This document shows, piece by piece, positions 1 to 12,314 of a stretch of 64,000 nucleotides of DNA. A program made the position numbers and the translations under genes. The stretch is from Cinclus cinclus (Eukaryota > Chordata > Aves > Passeriformes > Cinclidae): assembly GCF_963662255.1 (NCBI RefSeq), contig NC_085067.1:7555148-7619147 (forward strand). Direction: 5' to 3'. The notes beneath the pieces are model-generated. The model was not told where the DNA came from and made no database searches. It was given only the letters and a program-made list of their open reading frames with translations. Positions within the stretch are counted from its first letter, which is position 1; the number at the start of each line of letters is the position of its first letter.

Positions 1-3000
1 TGCTTGTCATGCTGCAGCAGAAGCCTAACCCCAGGGCATGCTGATGGAACACAAATAATGTATTTTTTCTTAACTCTGCATAAGTGGAAGTCTCTATAAT
101 GCTTTAGTATTATGTTTTATAAATAATTATGACAGTATCTTAAGCTCAGCCTTGTTCAAAACATTGAAGGAATGGAAGAAAGGGAAAATGCTCCTTAAAT
201 AGACTGGGGTTTAATCAGTTGGTGTGGGAAAAAAAAAAAAAGGAGTAGTGCTGCATGTAAGTTTCCAAGCAAATGTTAAAATATAAAGGAATTGTAAAAT
301 TAATTTTCTGTCAGTCTAACAGGATCCTTGCAGTATGCTGTGGCCTGAGGGACACAAGTTATTCCTGATGTGGGGTCTCTGGGTGCATGCTGGGCTTCCA
401 CAGGGGGATGTCTGGCTTGGTAAAACGAGTTCAGAAGCAAAGCAAGTCACTGCTGCAGTGCCTGGGTGGTCCAGTGATTTTGGGAATTCACTCCCCAGCT
501 AGCTGTGCATTGAGGGTACAGAGAGGGTGCCACGTTGGTGGTGTAGAACGTGTGCCTTCATGATCCACTGGGATGGTCAGATCCGGGTCTGGAGAAATGT
601 TCCCATTTTTGAAGGCTGCAAACTGATGTGTGTTCAGCATGGATATAGTGAGGCACCTTATGGAAGGTTCTGGAAGCCTGGAAGGAAGCACAAAGCTTTA
701 GCAGAGTATGGTTAATGATGCCTCACAAAGAAAACAATCCATTCATCCCAGGTTTAGGCTCATTAGGAGGCCTGGAAACAAATCTATTAGCAGAGTGGTT
801 CTTGAAGGTTGTGCATATTGTCCTGAAAAACAGGATGCAGGAGAGAGAGAATGTGTTATTCAGGCTCTGGCTTCTGTTCAGATGCAAAAGTATGGGTTTG
901 GGCCTTTCTTTGGTTGAGCTCCTGGCTGCCTGCTGATCCAAATGCATCAGTCACTCCTTGGGAAGTGTAAGTGCTTCCTCAATGGCCACACAGTCTTCCT
1001 CTTCAGTCTTTGGCCTCCTGGGTTGTGCATAAAGGCTGGGAAAAGGACCATTATGTTCTAAGTCATGTGCAAATAGTGGGAAGAAGGGAAATGTCTTACA
1101 GTACCAGGTGCTAAATTAGTCTTTTGAAGTGTTGACATTTCTTTTAAATGTATAAAGTTCCCAGGCTACACAAAACGCTGCATTTGCAATTCAGATAAGT
1201 CAAATTAGAGTACTAATCTGAACCCTACTTAATAGATTTTGAGCTGGAAATCCCTGGGAGTGGTGCTGATCATCAAGTCTGAAAAGATGAGTGATGAAGC
1301 CTCATGAGAAGATAGTCACAAAATATCCAAATGTGTTTAGTGTGGTTTAATAGGTTGTCATTTTGTCAGATAGGCTGGATTTAAAGAATGAAATTTAGCT
1401 ACAGCACGACAAAACCTTGTCAATTAATAACACTTCAAAAAGGAACATGACAACTGTTCAAGGAAAATCATGAATAAGAAGCAACTCCTAAGTAGAAGGA
1501 ATTGGTAGATGCACCACTTTCTCTCTGGAAATCTGATGCTAAAAGTGAGGCATCTCTCAGATATGGGCCAAACATTCTGCAAGATCAGCCTTCTGCACGG
1601 TTCTTGGAGGTCTCTGGATCTTGATTGATTGAGTCAGCAAGCCAGGGAAGCATGAAAACACAAAGCAGGAACAAAAAAGAGAGTTTGGAATTATTTAAAT
1701 GGTTCTTCAGCAAAGTTGCATGCAAGAGCCGACCTGCTGATGTACTTGACTTTTTAGCATATGCAAAGCAAAATATGCCAAGAATCAGCAGAACCAACAG
1801 TATGGGAAAAGTTGCAGGGACTGTAACTTTGTGCTAATTTCATTTAAACCTTGAGGGATTCCCTTAAAATGTGTCCTTCATGCATTCTCAGAAACTGTTC
1901 TACACTTCAAAATGCATCTAGTGAGAGCAAAATCTTCACACCTGGGTGTCTCAGTCAGTTGGGTAAAGCTTTTCTCAAAGGGTGCTGAGAAATCAAAGTT
2001 TCTGCAATGGTTTCAGGGATAGGGACATAGGACTGTACTTTCCAAGAATCTCCAATACAACCTGTCTGATGGATTTGACTAAATTTTTGTTTAAGAACTG
2101 GTGCAAACCAAAGAGTTTGGGCCAAGATGGTCCATCGTGTTAAAGAGGCTGGATCTCACACATTTTTGTAGACATCACTGGAGGATGAGATGTTGTTAGT
2201 GCTAGGTATCAATGCCTGTAAATGTTCTGAAAATCTGGCATCTCTTTATTGCTTGGATTTAGGTTTTGCTTGTGACTCATCTATGGCTGGGACACAGTAG
2301 CCCATTATTACCTGTGAATATCCTTTGGGTCAGTGGATGCCACCCCATATTCCACCTGCATTTGGGAACCTGTGTGTGTCTAGAACCTTGCAGTATTTCC
2401 ACACTTGCAAAAATACGTTGTATTTCTTCCAATGCTATTTTAGTGATTATGGCTGTGTTTGCACTCTCAGGAAGGAAACTGTGATAGTGCCTAATGCCAG
2501 AGATATTTGAGGCAAGTGCTGGTAAGTGTGTCCCACCTGACAGATCTGGAACAAAAAGCAACCATTTGCTTCCAACCCAGAACTATCAGTGTTCTTAGGG
2601 GAACAGTTTTGGAAGATACATTCTGGTGTAATGGTTTTGTAACAGGGATAAATGACCACTATTTCAGCCATGTGAAGGGCCATGGACTCCTTTGGGCCTT
2701 ACACCAGAGCCAAGGATGAAAAGAAGTGTTTTAACTCTGTTTTCTACCAGGCACTGGGAACATGGGGCTCTTTATGATCCCTGTGATTTATTTGAACATC
2801 AGCCTTTTTCTTTAAGGTCTATTTTACAGCAGTGATGCATCTCCTGGATGAGGTTTGGTGAGTGAGCAACCTGGTACCTTCCTCCCAATTGCTTCCCAGC
2901 TCCCTGTCATTAATCCAATATTAATGACCAAGAAACTAAACTGAGGAGAATGTAAATCCCACCATTTGCATGTCATAGTATTTTTACCATGGGCAGGTCA

Positions 3001-4550
3001 ATCAAATGAAAAGCCCTTCAGTTAGGGAGCTGAAATGCTGCTTTGTCTTAACTCAGTTCATTAGGACCTGGTGGTGCTGCTTCGTCACCCAGTGTCTTGT
3101 AATTAGACTACCTAATGGGATGGCGAATGGGAATTGGGCTGGCTCCTTTTTTTTGTGCTGCCCAAAACTGACTGAAAAGCAACAAAGGATTCCATCAGGA
3201 CTGCCACAGCTTTGGAGAGGAGGAGAGTGCTGGGAACCTGGATTTCAGACACTGCAATTTTAGTGCTGAAAGGGAATTTCACATTCAACATTTGCAGAAA
3301 CCTCAGATAACCTTGCCACAGATTTTTGTCCCTGTGAAGCACAAAGCAGCTCTGTGGAACAAGTGCTGTGGGAGTCTTGTTACTTCCAGGGTGGTTTGGG
3401 TTTATTTTTTATCTCCAGAGCACTTAATTAGGTGTTTCACTTTAGAGCCTCCCGTAGTATGCAGTTGTTAAACACTTTAGTTGCTGATTGAAGTGTGTGA
3501 TGAGTGAAAAAGGAGTATCTTACAGTCTTTATTGGTAATTTTTGTATACTAAATAATAATATAAATCTCATAAAATGAGGATGCTTTAATCAACCAGAAT
3601 CTTAAGTGCATTCCGAAATAAAACTTTCCACATTCAATTAAGTGTGCCTGAACAGGCTACCTGGGAGAACTGAAGCCATTAACAAATACTAGAGACAATC
3701 AAAGGAAAGGTGAGTGGACTTTGCTTCATCTCCCTTGCTCATTTTTATATTTAAATATGTATTTTGGTCTCTTTCTGCTTGCTGTTGTCTCTTCTCCTTG
3801 TAGGGCTCTGAGTAGCAGCTGAATTTTCCCAAAAGGGAATTGTTCAAAGGTGAGGTGTTTAGAGCTGAGGATCAGTGAGACATTTAATGCATCCAAATGA
3901 GCTGAACTTTGGAAGTGTTTAACAAACTGTAAATGGATGCTGCAGAGGAATCAGATGTGCTTTAGAAGTTGTTGTATAAGTCCATCCTAAATGCAAAGGG
4001 TTTCAGTATTGACCCTTGAGCAAGTGATTAATAAAGTGCACTAAGGTTTCAATAACTCAGTAGCTTGCTGTTAAATCTTGGTGTGGTGTAGCAGTCTCAT
4101 CTGTAACACAGTTATAACCTCCAGCCAGCATATGTAGAACATGTACACGTGAATAAAAGTAATGTGAATGTGTGACTAAAACCTGTGAACACTTGAAGGA
4201 AAAAGGCCAGGGACACTTGTACTTGAATTTTAGTGACCTGCTTGTCAGAGTTGAGGGGACGATCTTTGGGTAAGAGAAACATACTTTGCCAGACATAAAT
4301 GTTAACTAGTATAGTTTCTATGCCAAGCAAGCTTAAGGGAAAAGGAGTGAAGAAAAACCTGGTTAGTGTGAATGTGGCAGAGACATAGCAAATGTGACAT
4401 GGTATCTGCCATATGGATTTAACTGAATTTCAATACTTCACCTTTGCCAAAGTGGCACCCTCACTCTAGAACTGCTTCTGTCCCCATAGAGCCCATAGTG
4501 CTGCTTTGGTGAATATTGTTACCTGATGGAAGGTGTAAGGATGGAGCCAG

Positions 4551-4835
4551 ACTGTTCTCAAAGATCCCCAGTGAAAAATGAGGCAAGGGGCACAAACTAA
4601 AATACTGGACATTTCACTTAAACGTAAGAATAAACAATTTTACTTTGAGAATGGTCAAACACTGCAACAGGTTGTCCAGCATGGTTGTGGCTACCCCATC
4701 TTTGGAGATACTCAAAACTCCATTGGACATTATCCTGATCAGCCTGTTGTAGTTGGTCCTGCTGTGACCAGGGGACATGGACCCGACTATCTCCAAAACT
4801 CCTTCCAGTCTCAGGTATTCTCTTACTCTGTGAGT
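4551..4835 (+). mobile_element. CR1 LINE 3' fragment, old copy
   Basis: The order of phrases follows the CR1 3' region in sense orientation: GCAAGGGGCACAAACTAAA, TTTCACTTAAACGTAAGAA, GGTCAAACACTGCAACAGGT, CTTTGGAGATACTCAAAACT and the block from CATTATCCTGATCAGCCTG to CTCCAAAACTCCTTCCAGTC. Divergence is high and the terminal octamer tail is missing, which suggests an old insertion. The 5' limit is approximate. Confidence 0.85.
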
Positions 4836-7516
4836 GCTTGCAAAAGAGAAGAGCAGTTAAAAAATGGTGATGGAAAACAGACTTAGCATCAAGAGTTCAG
4901 TTTGAAGGGAGGAAACTGTAGAACTTAAATAGAATTCATCAGTGATGGAAGTTCTAGGAAACGGTTGTGTACAGTAGTGACTTACAAAGTAGTTGTGATG
5001 GTAGAGATGGGGAGTGAAAAGTAGGCATGGGTGAGTGACAACACACACAATGAGGGAAGAAAAGAGGAATCTAAACCCAATCACTTCCCTGCAGTGGGAC
5101 AAATGGCATCTGCCCTGGGCCGCCCTGCCTGCAGGACTCAGGGCTGATCAGGGGACAACTCGTGGTGGAGGTGAGAAGGGTGGTTCGTAATTATATTTAT
5201 CTGACAGGTAACTCTAGCATGAACTTCTTGTATCTCTGCAGCAAACAGATAAACACTGATAACTCTCAGCATTGCCTCAGAGCTGATAACCCATCAGTCT
5301 GTCTCCAGCTCATCTTCACCTGAGCATGTGCCCTCCGGTCCATTTGTACCACCCAGAGACTGAGCATAACCCACTCCCTTTGCATGTAGGAAATCCTGAA
5401 ACCAGTGCTTAGCCAACCTCTGAACAGAGGAGAAAAGGACTGGTCAACATCTCAGTGCACAGTTTTGCCCCCGTGCTGGTTTGTATTTTGGTCTCTTGGC
5501 TGGCAATCCCATAAGGGATTAGGTTAGATCACTTGTCAATAAAGATAAAGAGCTTAATCTTCCTCTGTTCCTGCTCAAAGATCTCCCAGATGGTAAGACA
5601 TCAAATGGCCAAAATTTGGAATGAATATTCAGTTACCCCAAAAATCTGGGCTGGACTAGACAGGAAGACATATTCTTCAGGATTGGCATGGAACAATTCA
5701 CCAGTACTATGTAGCCTCTCTGTGGCTCTTTACAATATTTATTCTGCTTTAATTAGAGAAGAGTTAGAACCATTGATGTTTGAGAAGATGAGGTGTGTAG
5801 CTTTGAGTTTCATATCTGGATTTGACATAGCATTCCCATCAAATATTTGGGCCCAGCACTTGTATCCACCAATGGAGGCCAGGTGCCTTGGTTATATATA
5901 TGCAAAATCCATAAAACTTTAGGGGTGCAGTGTTGGAAGATGTATTTAGGCTTATCTGTTCTGCTGTGGCCTTTGTCATCCATCCAGGCACAGAATGGAA
6001 TTTGAAGCATCAACCTCATTGTTTAATGTCAGCTTGTCTCTCGTGCTATGTCAGTGTCCTTGTTAGACTTGGAAACCTTCAGATTCTTCAAGGTGATCCC
6101 TCATTCCTGGGAGGGCGGAGAGAATTTGAGTGTTTAGTGTTTAAACAAATATGTAATGCCATTCCAGTGCTCAATTCTTTAGTGACTCTCAGCTAATGAG
6201 CTGGAATTTGAGCTGTGACTGTGCAGGAGTCAATGCTCTTAGTCACCACCCTGATACTCAGAGCAGGTTCCTGCTTTGGCTTACCTCATAGTTAATGGTG
6301 CATCTTTTGGCAAAAGATGTGGTGTGTCATCATTGGCCATTTAAATCCTGCAAAGTGCAGGGAAAACTTACTAGAGCAGAGGAGGAAATGGTGTTTGCCT
6401 GGTCAGAAAATGCAGGGTCTGCTCAAGGAGGCCAAATTCTGCATGTGAGTGCAGCTGTCAAAGGGAACCACAGTTGTGCAGCCCTTGAATTGATATTTGA
6501 GCCTGTGGAGTTTACTTTGTTCAGCTGGCTCCTGAAGCATCTTAGATTTATCCAACTCATCACTTGTGACTGCTGGGCTACCCTGGCTGCCTAGTGCAAA
6601 GTTCAGCCAGCTGGAGAAATACGGGAGTGTAACTCAGGGAAATTAGGACAATCCCAATGCTTTCTCCTTAGTTTATTGTCATTTTAGGCTCTGTGTGGCA
6701 ATCCCAGCTGCCCATGGTAGGAATGACTTCATGAACATTTGCTTTCAGAGGATGCAAACCCTGATTCTATATTCTTGATTTTTTTGATAATAAATATATA
6801 TAATTAAAGAAGGAAAATATGGCAAAACTCAGCTCAAAGAGGAATTTAATGGTACCTAGTGCTCTTTTACATCAGCTAAATGCATTATCCACAGGAGTTT
6901 AACTCAACATCCTCACACAGGGAAGGGTACAGGTGCAGGTGCTGTAGCTGTATAAAAGATCCTTCTTTTAGACCAGCAGCAGCAGTTTTAAACATGGTTT
7001 GCATTGGTTCTGTGCATGCACAGGAATTAATGGCTCTGGAATGACTCTGTCTGTGGGATCTCCTCAGTCCATGTGTGCATCATCTGAAAGCAGCATGTGT
7101 TCAGCTTCTTTTGAGACCCTTACAAACTATTCCACATTCAAATGCAAATATTTAACAACCAAAGCTTAAGGATCATATGATTCTTTAGACAGTAAATCTG
7201 GTGCTTCAGAGTTGTACACATATTTGGCAGATAATAGGTTTACTACTGGCAGATAATCTTTTAAAGAACAGCGGCTTTACTTCTTTTGTTGACTCATTAA
7301 AAAAGGAGAAAGAACTTCAAGCTGTAATTAGACCTCTTAAAACATATATTACTCCTTGAATGGTTTATACAACTAGTATAAATGTATAATTAGGAGGTTT
7401 CACCAAACATGATTAAAGCCAGTCATGTGTCCTAGGCCATCAAACATTTATGTGTGCAGGAGATTGAGAGTAAAGTCAGTAGGAAGGTGTGAATAGAAAC
7501 CACATCATACATTTTG

Positions 7517-7567
7517 TCTGTTGGACCTGATGTTCTCATAGGTCTTTTCTAACCTAACTGTATTATA
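7517..7567 (+). mobile_element. CR1 LINE 3' tail fragment
   Basis: A short match to the CR1 end: GTTGGACCTGATGTTCTCAT followed by AGGTCTTTTCTAACCTAACT. About 50 bases of the 3' terminus only. Confidence 0.65.
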
Positions 7568-10371
7568 AATACTTCACCCCAACCATGAAAGCTTTTTTTC
7601 AGATGTAAATTCTGAAGGATTGTCACATCCATAGCTTCTAGTGTTTGGTGACACTGGTGACACTACTGAGACCAGGTCCCTTGGACCCCATGATCTGTCA
7701 CTCTTGTTACCTATGGCTTGCTGATAGTTTAAGAAATGTAGAAGTTGGTAGGTAGAATTTTCTATTCCTTATTGGCACATCCCCATGGCATAAGGGTTTG
7801 TATCCCTTTTGAAATGCACTTCTATTTGGAGGAATTGGGTTTCTTTTGCTTTATGGCCAGAGGGTGTTTTTCCTTCTATATATTTATGAGATGGGAAGAA
7901 GAGAGCACGTCCATTGACCCTTTGTACCTCCCATTCACAGGTAGGAGTGCTTCCTCCATGCATTAATTTCTGGTGATGTCATCTCTTGAAGGGAAATTCC
8001 CAGGAAGGCTGTGGCAGTTCTGGGTCTCTGCAGCCAACATTCTTTCCATATGTTGATGGTTTATTGTGTACTGGAATCTTCCCTGGCTTGTGTCCCACCA
8101 GCCACACAAGTTGGAGAAAGGGACTGGAAGCCCTTTTTCATCCTGAATTGCTCCTTATTGACCTGTAGCAGTCATGGTGTGTGGCTCAGGTGTCCCTTTC
8201 CAGTGTCACATCCAGGGTGGTGCCTTGGGCTGCTCCATGGCTCTGGCTGTGGAAACTCATGGAGCTGCACTGTGGGCTGATGCACTCATTCCAAAAAACC
8301 CAGTGCATCTCTCCAAACCAGGAGATGTTAGCAGCTCTCATGGAGGTGCAGATAGTCTCTGCTATAACTGCTTTCCAAAATTGAAGACAAATTAATTGTT
8401 TGTCCTAATAGTGCCTTGTTTCAAAAAAACCCTTCCGTTTCAAGCATTTCATTTTAGGAAAACACTATTGATAAGTGTTGAAGTTTTTGGGCTTAACCTA
8501 TGGGGAAGGAATTAGTTCAGGTCCTGAAAGCTGACTCAGATATTTTCAATTTTCCTGCCAGAAACCTACTTGCACAGATGAACAAATTACAGCAGAGTTA
8601 CCAAGTCACATAGAAAGGAATGAGCTTCCTCAATATATATCAATATCTGCTTGGGGAACAGTGAAATTCAGTTAAAGTCTGAGCTGCCTGTTCTGTTTTT
8701 GAGCACTGACAGAACTGAAATGGTGTCAGCCCTTTTTCTCATTAAACTCCTGAGAACCTTGAGGTAGGATATAAATGGAAAAGCAGTGGGGGGGAAATCC
8801 AGTGCAGAGCAAATGGCAGAGATGTCCTGCTACATCTGTGGAGGAGAACAGAATTTTCCTCAGCATGTGGAATATCTGACTTTGCCATGTGTTTGTGCAG
8901 GTTTTCGTGTTCACATGCACCTGGAGAGGAAAAGGGATGTTCCTATGGGTGTATGTGTATAAATGTACACAAAAAATAGCAGTTGTCTCTATTGCATATG
9001 GGGTGGTTTCAGGACCAGTTCTGAGTGGTTCATGGAATGCCTGTGGTCCAAATGAGCAGCAGCATAAGAATTTTAGAGTTGTGTTGTTGTTTGTATTTTT
9101 TTCTTATATGAAAAACAAAAAGACGAGGCCTGTCATGGATGGGACCACTTTTTGCCTTGGGGAGCTCCCTAGCTGTGCCTCTTCAGAGACAACTAAAATA
9201 TAAGTTTTGAGTGAATGATTAGAGATGGAAGATGGGGGCGGGTCTCAGCTCATTTTAACAAATTAATTTTATCGTGTGAGTTCCAACAGGGTGTATGCTA
9301 GCCATAGATCCTGAGGAACTGGTAAGAAGAGAAATTAGCTCTTTAATCCTAGATAGAAAGCTCCAAAACCAGGTGCAGTATGGAACTGACTAGAAATAAT
9401 TCCTGAAATTGTTTTAGATTTTTGTATGTTTAATCTAGTTGTCACAACTTAATGGCTGCATGGTCTATCGTCTTGAATATCTGATCTCAGAAGGGCAATA
9501 CTATTCAGGTCTTTATGTGGATTATGCTTTTAAAGACTGCTTTTATTCCCAGATGAAGTCAAAATCTCATTGCTTAGATTTGAATACCACTGCTTCAAAG
9601 AATATAGTTTAAATATTAAACAGATATTTGGAGTGTGTCAGCATGGGATAAGCCAGGGAGGAGGATTTGAGGAGGAACTGAGAGAGAAGAGTGAGTGTGC
9701 TACTTGTTGCAGATAATTTCCTTGTATTGGGCATCTGATTCCTTGGTATTGATGAAACTGAGTCACTCTACCACAGAAGGAATACTTGGTATCATTTTCC
9801 TGCTTTGCACAGGGACTGTAAGTGGAACCTTCTAACAACATTGTTTGGAGGAAATTCCTACCCAGTGTGTTCACTGGGAGTGATACCACCTGGTGAACAC
9901 AAAATCGTGTCATTTTTCTGGAGGTATTTCAAATTGGAGGAACATCCAGTGCATTTACAAACTTGTCATTCTTCAGGTGTAAGTAACATTGTCCATGCTC
10001 ATCCCAGGCAGGTGACTGCTTTGCCTGTCACCCTCTCTGTGATCCAGATCTAAACTTCATCAGAAACCACAGCCAGCCTCCAGTTCCCTGCTTTCTAATT
10101 CTGCATGACTAAGCCTTTCAGCACGTTATAAATACTGTTGCTCATTCAAAACACATTGGTTACCTGTGCACCAGTGACTGCCAGCATATTTCTGCAGTGG
10201 AGTGCTTGAGCATTGGGAAATCGACACCAATTAAATCACTTGAGTCACAGTAGTGCCCTTTCTGCTCACACCCACGTGTGTGAGTTACGTGCATGCAGCT
10301 TTTGGGAGATGTATGAACGCCAGCAGCACTGCACACACCCTGCCAGCTAAAAGGAACTTGTATTCCTGCAG

Positions 10372-10557
10372 AAAATGGGTAATGCTCCGGAATTCACACC
10401 AAAACATGAGGAAGTGAAGGGCACACAAAAGTATTTTGGTTTTGTGGCTATTGGAATCCTCAAAATACTCTTTTCAACCAGGGATTACAGTGAGGAAAAC
10501 AATGCAAACATGTCAGTGGTAGATTTTTGTCTGCTGATGGATATATTTATGACTGAG
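10372..10557 (+). other. Candidate cassette exon in intron 3 (unproven)
   Basis: This 186-base open segment is bounded by a TTGTATTCCTGCAG acceptor and a GAG|GTACGT donor. It is phase 0 at both ends, which matches the junction expected between SPNS2 exons 3 and 4, so it could be inserted in frame. It would encode 62 residues that resemble neither the missing exon 3 nor any protein I recognise. Splice-like signals arise by chance at this spacing, so I treat it as a candidate only. Confidence 0.15.
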
Positions 10558-10744
10558 GTACGTGGCTTGGAGTCTCCATAGCATTTTCCATGTTTGTGAA
10601 TGAGACCTGTACTCTGGCTTGGCTTTGCTGTAGGGCACAAAGTCAGTAATTTCCCTTGACTTTTTCCTATCTGAAGAAGGAGAATTTGTAATTGCTAATT
10701 TTTCCCAAAGTCCTTTCGTGTCGTGGTTAAGGAAATATCGTAAG

Positions 10745-11010
10745 CATAGAATCAGAGTGGTTTGGGTTGGGAAGGAATGTAAAGCCTATCTCCTTCCACC
10801 CCCTGCCATGGGAAGGGACACCCTCCACTATTCCAGGCTGCTCCAAGCCCCCATCCAGCGTGGCCTTGGACATTTCCAGGGATCCAGGGGGCAGCCGCAG
10901 CTCCTCTGGGCAACCTTTGCCAGGACTTCTCCACCCTCACAGGGAAGAATTTCTTCCTAATATCTAATTTAAACCTGCTTTCCTTCAGTTTAAATCCCTG
11001 CTGTTCTTCT
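10745..11010 (-). mobile_element. CR1 LINE 3' fragment, reverse orientation
   Basis: On the + strand it reads as a reversed CR1: ATAGAATCAGAGTGGTTTGG, CTGCCATGGGAAGGGACACC, GGCCTTGGACATTTCCAGGG, CTCTGGGCAACC, CACAGGGAAGAATTTCTTCC and TAATATCTAATTTAAACC. It is a 5'-truncated copy with its 3' end at the low coordinate, antisense to SPNS2. Confidence 0.93.
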
Positions 11011-12162
11011 CACAAATGATCTATGGAATAATGACATAAATTGAGGATTTGTAGAGGTTACATTTGTAGAAATAGATTTTTCTGTGCTTACAACTTTCTG
11101 AATTGACTGGTTCATTTCTGCCCCCGCAATTATTTCTGGGTGTACCTCAAGCTGGTTAAATGGCTGAGAGCTTGCTTGTGCTCATGTATCAGGTATTCAG
11201 GCATCAAAGCATTGTGTCGTAGCCTGCACTCAGCAGCACCCAGAAAACTGCAGGGGCAATGAAAGAGCTTAGGTTGAAAATCAAGTCCTTGCAGTTCACA
11301 GAAGTGTTGCTTGAAATGGGCCATTAAGAAAATTCTATTAGAGAAACAGTTCCTTTTTGACCATTTTAGGTTGTGTTGTGTGTAGGTCATGTGAAGTACG
11401 TCCTCATTCTGTGGGACTGCCCTTTACCCAGAAAGGCAGGTAGTTCCCTGGGCAGCTGAACGCCTCCTCCATGCCCCTGCCCTGTGTGGCTCCAAGTCAT
11501 TCTCTGCAGGTCCTCCTCAGAGAATACATGGATGTTCCTGGGGTTCCCAGTAAAGCTCAGGTCTCCTCTGAGAGGTTTGGGGAGCTGTCTGCTGCTGTTC
11601 AAGGCAAGTGGAATGAGATGAGTGCTTAGCACCTTTGAAAGATTCTGTTATTCTGCAGCTTTTAATGAAGGAAGACATTTAGTTTGGGAGATTGCAGGTT
11701 CAACTCTTTCCCAGCTTAGAAGAGCCTTTAGGATTTCACATTTGGAACCTGTCCTTGGCATGCTGGGGAGGGTGGGTTGTGCTTGGCTGGAGCTGGTGTT
11801 TCTGGATCCCAGAGCAGTGTTTGTTACACTCACCCACCTCCCCAGACCTTCCCAATTCAGTAAGAGTGAGCTGGGATCTGGGAACAAACTGGGTGTCTTC
11901 TGCCTCTTCTAGAATATATTCTTGAATGTCACTGAGTAAATGTTTTATTATTACTTCTCTTTCATGTCTATAAATCTTCACAAAAAATACAATCCTTTTC
12001 TTCTGGGCAAAAGACAAATAAAACAACTCTGAAGTTCTAAAAATAAATGCATACAAGAGGATCATTTTCCAGTCACACTAATTTGTATTTCCCTGACTGT
12101 TGTCCACCCTGAATTTAAAAAGCCAAGGAGGGACCTGCTAATGTTTATATTTCTTTTCTCAG

Positions 12163-12314
12163 TATTTCTGGCTCCTTGTGCTCTCACGGGGTTTGGTTGG
12201 CATTGGTGAAGCGAGTTACTCTACTATTGCACCAACCATCATTGGAGACCTGTTCACCAAAAACACGAGGACCCTTATGCTGTCTGTGTTCTACTTTGCA
12301 ATTCCTCTGGGCAG
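12163..12314 (+). CDS. SPNS2: SPNS2 exon 4 (helix 4 to start of helix 5)
   Basis: This is the first coding exon in the window. It follows a TTTCTTTTCTCAG acceptor, is in phase 0 and opens with [15 protein letters not shown]. It ends with two bases of a serine codon before the donor GTAGGT. It encodes helix 4 and the loop with the LFTKNTRTL segment leading into helix 5, family residues about 192-241. The CGG at 12187-12189 encodes the arginine corresponding to human R200 (zebrafish R153), whose change to serine is known to abolish sphingosine-1-phosphate export. The reading frame is clean and very close to the mammalian sequence. Confidence 0.97.

Larger units (their letters stand above)
1..12162 (+). 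other. SPNS2: Intron 3 of SPNS2 (5' end outside window)
   Basis: No exon encoding the expected helix 2-3 sequence (family pattern with GYLGDR and CGIFFWS) was found on reading this stretch, so it is taken as the intron before exon 4, more than 12.1 kb long. It contains a CR1 copy at about 4551-4835, a CR1 tail at 7517-7567, a reversed CR1 at 10745-11010 and an exon-like open segment at 10372-10557. The rest shows no recognisable gene, RNA or repeat. An A-run lies at about 231-241. Confidence 0.8.

Noticed and set aside
3650..3700. GGCTACCTGGGAGAACTG, resembling the GYLGD motif of missing SPNS2 exon 3
   Set aside because: An in-frame TGA lies two codons upstream and the sequence after it does not continue the family motif.
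9092..9130. T- and A-rich runs next to a short open frame
   Set aside because: No splice context, start context or repeat structure.
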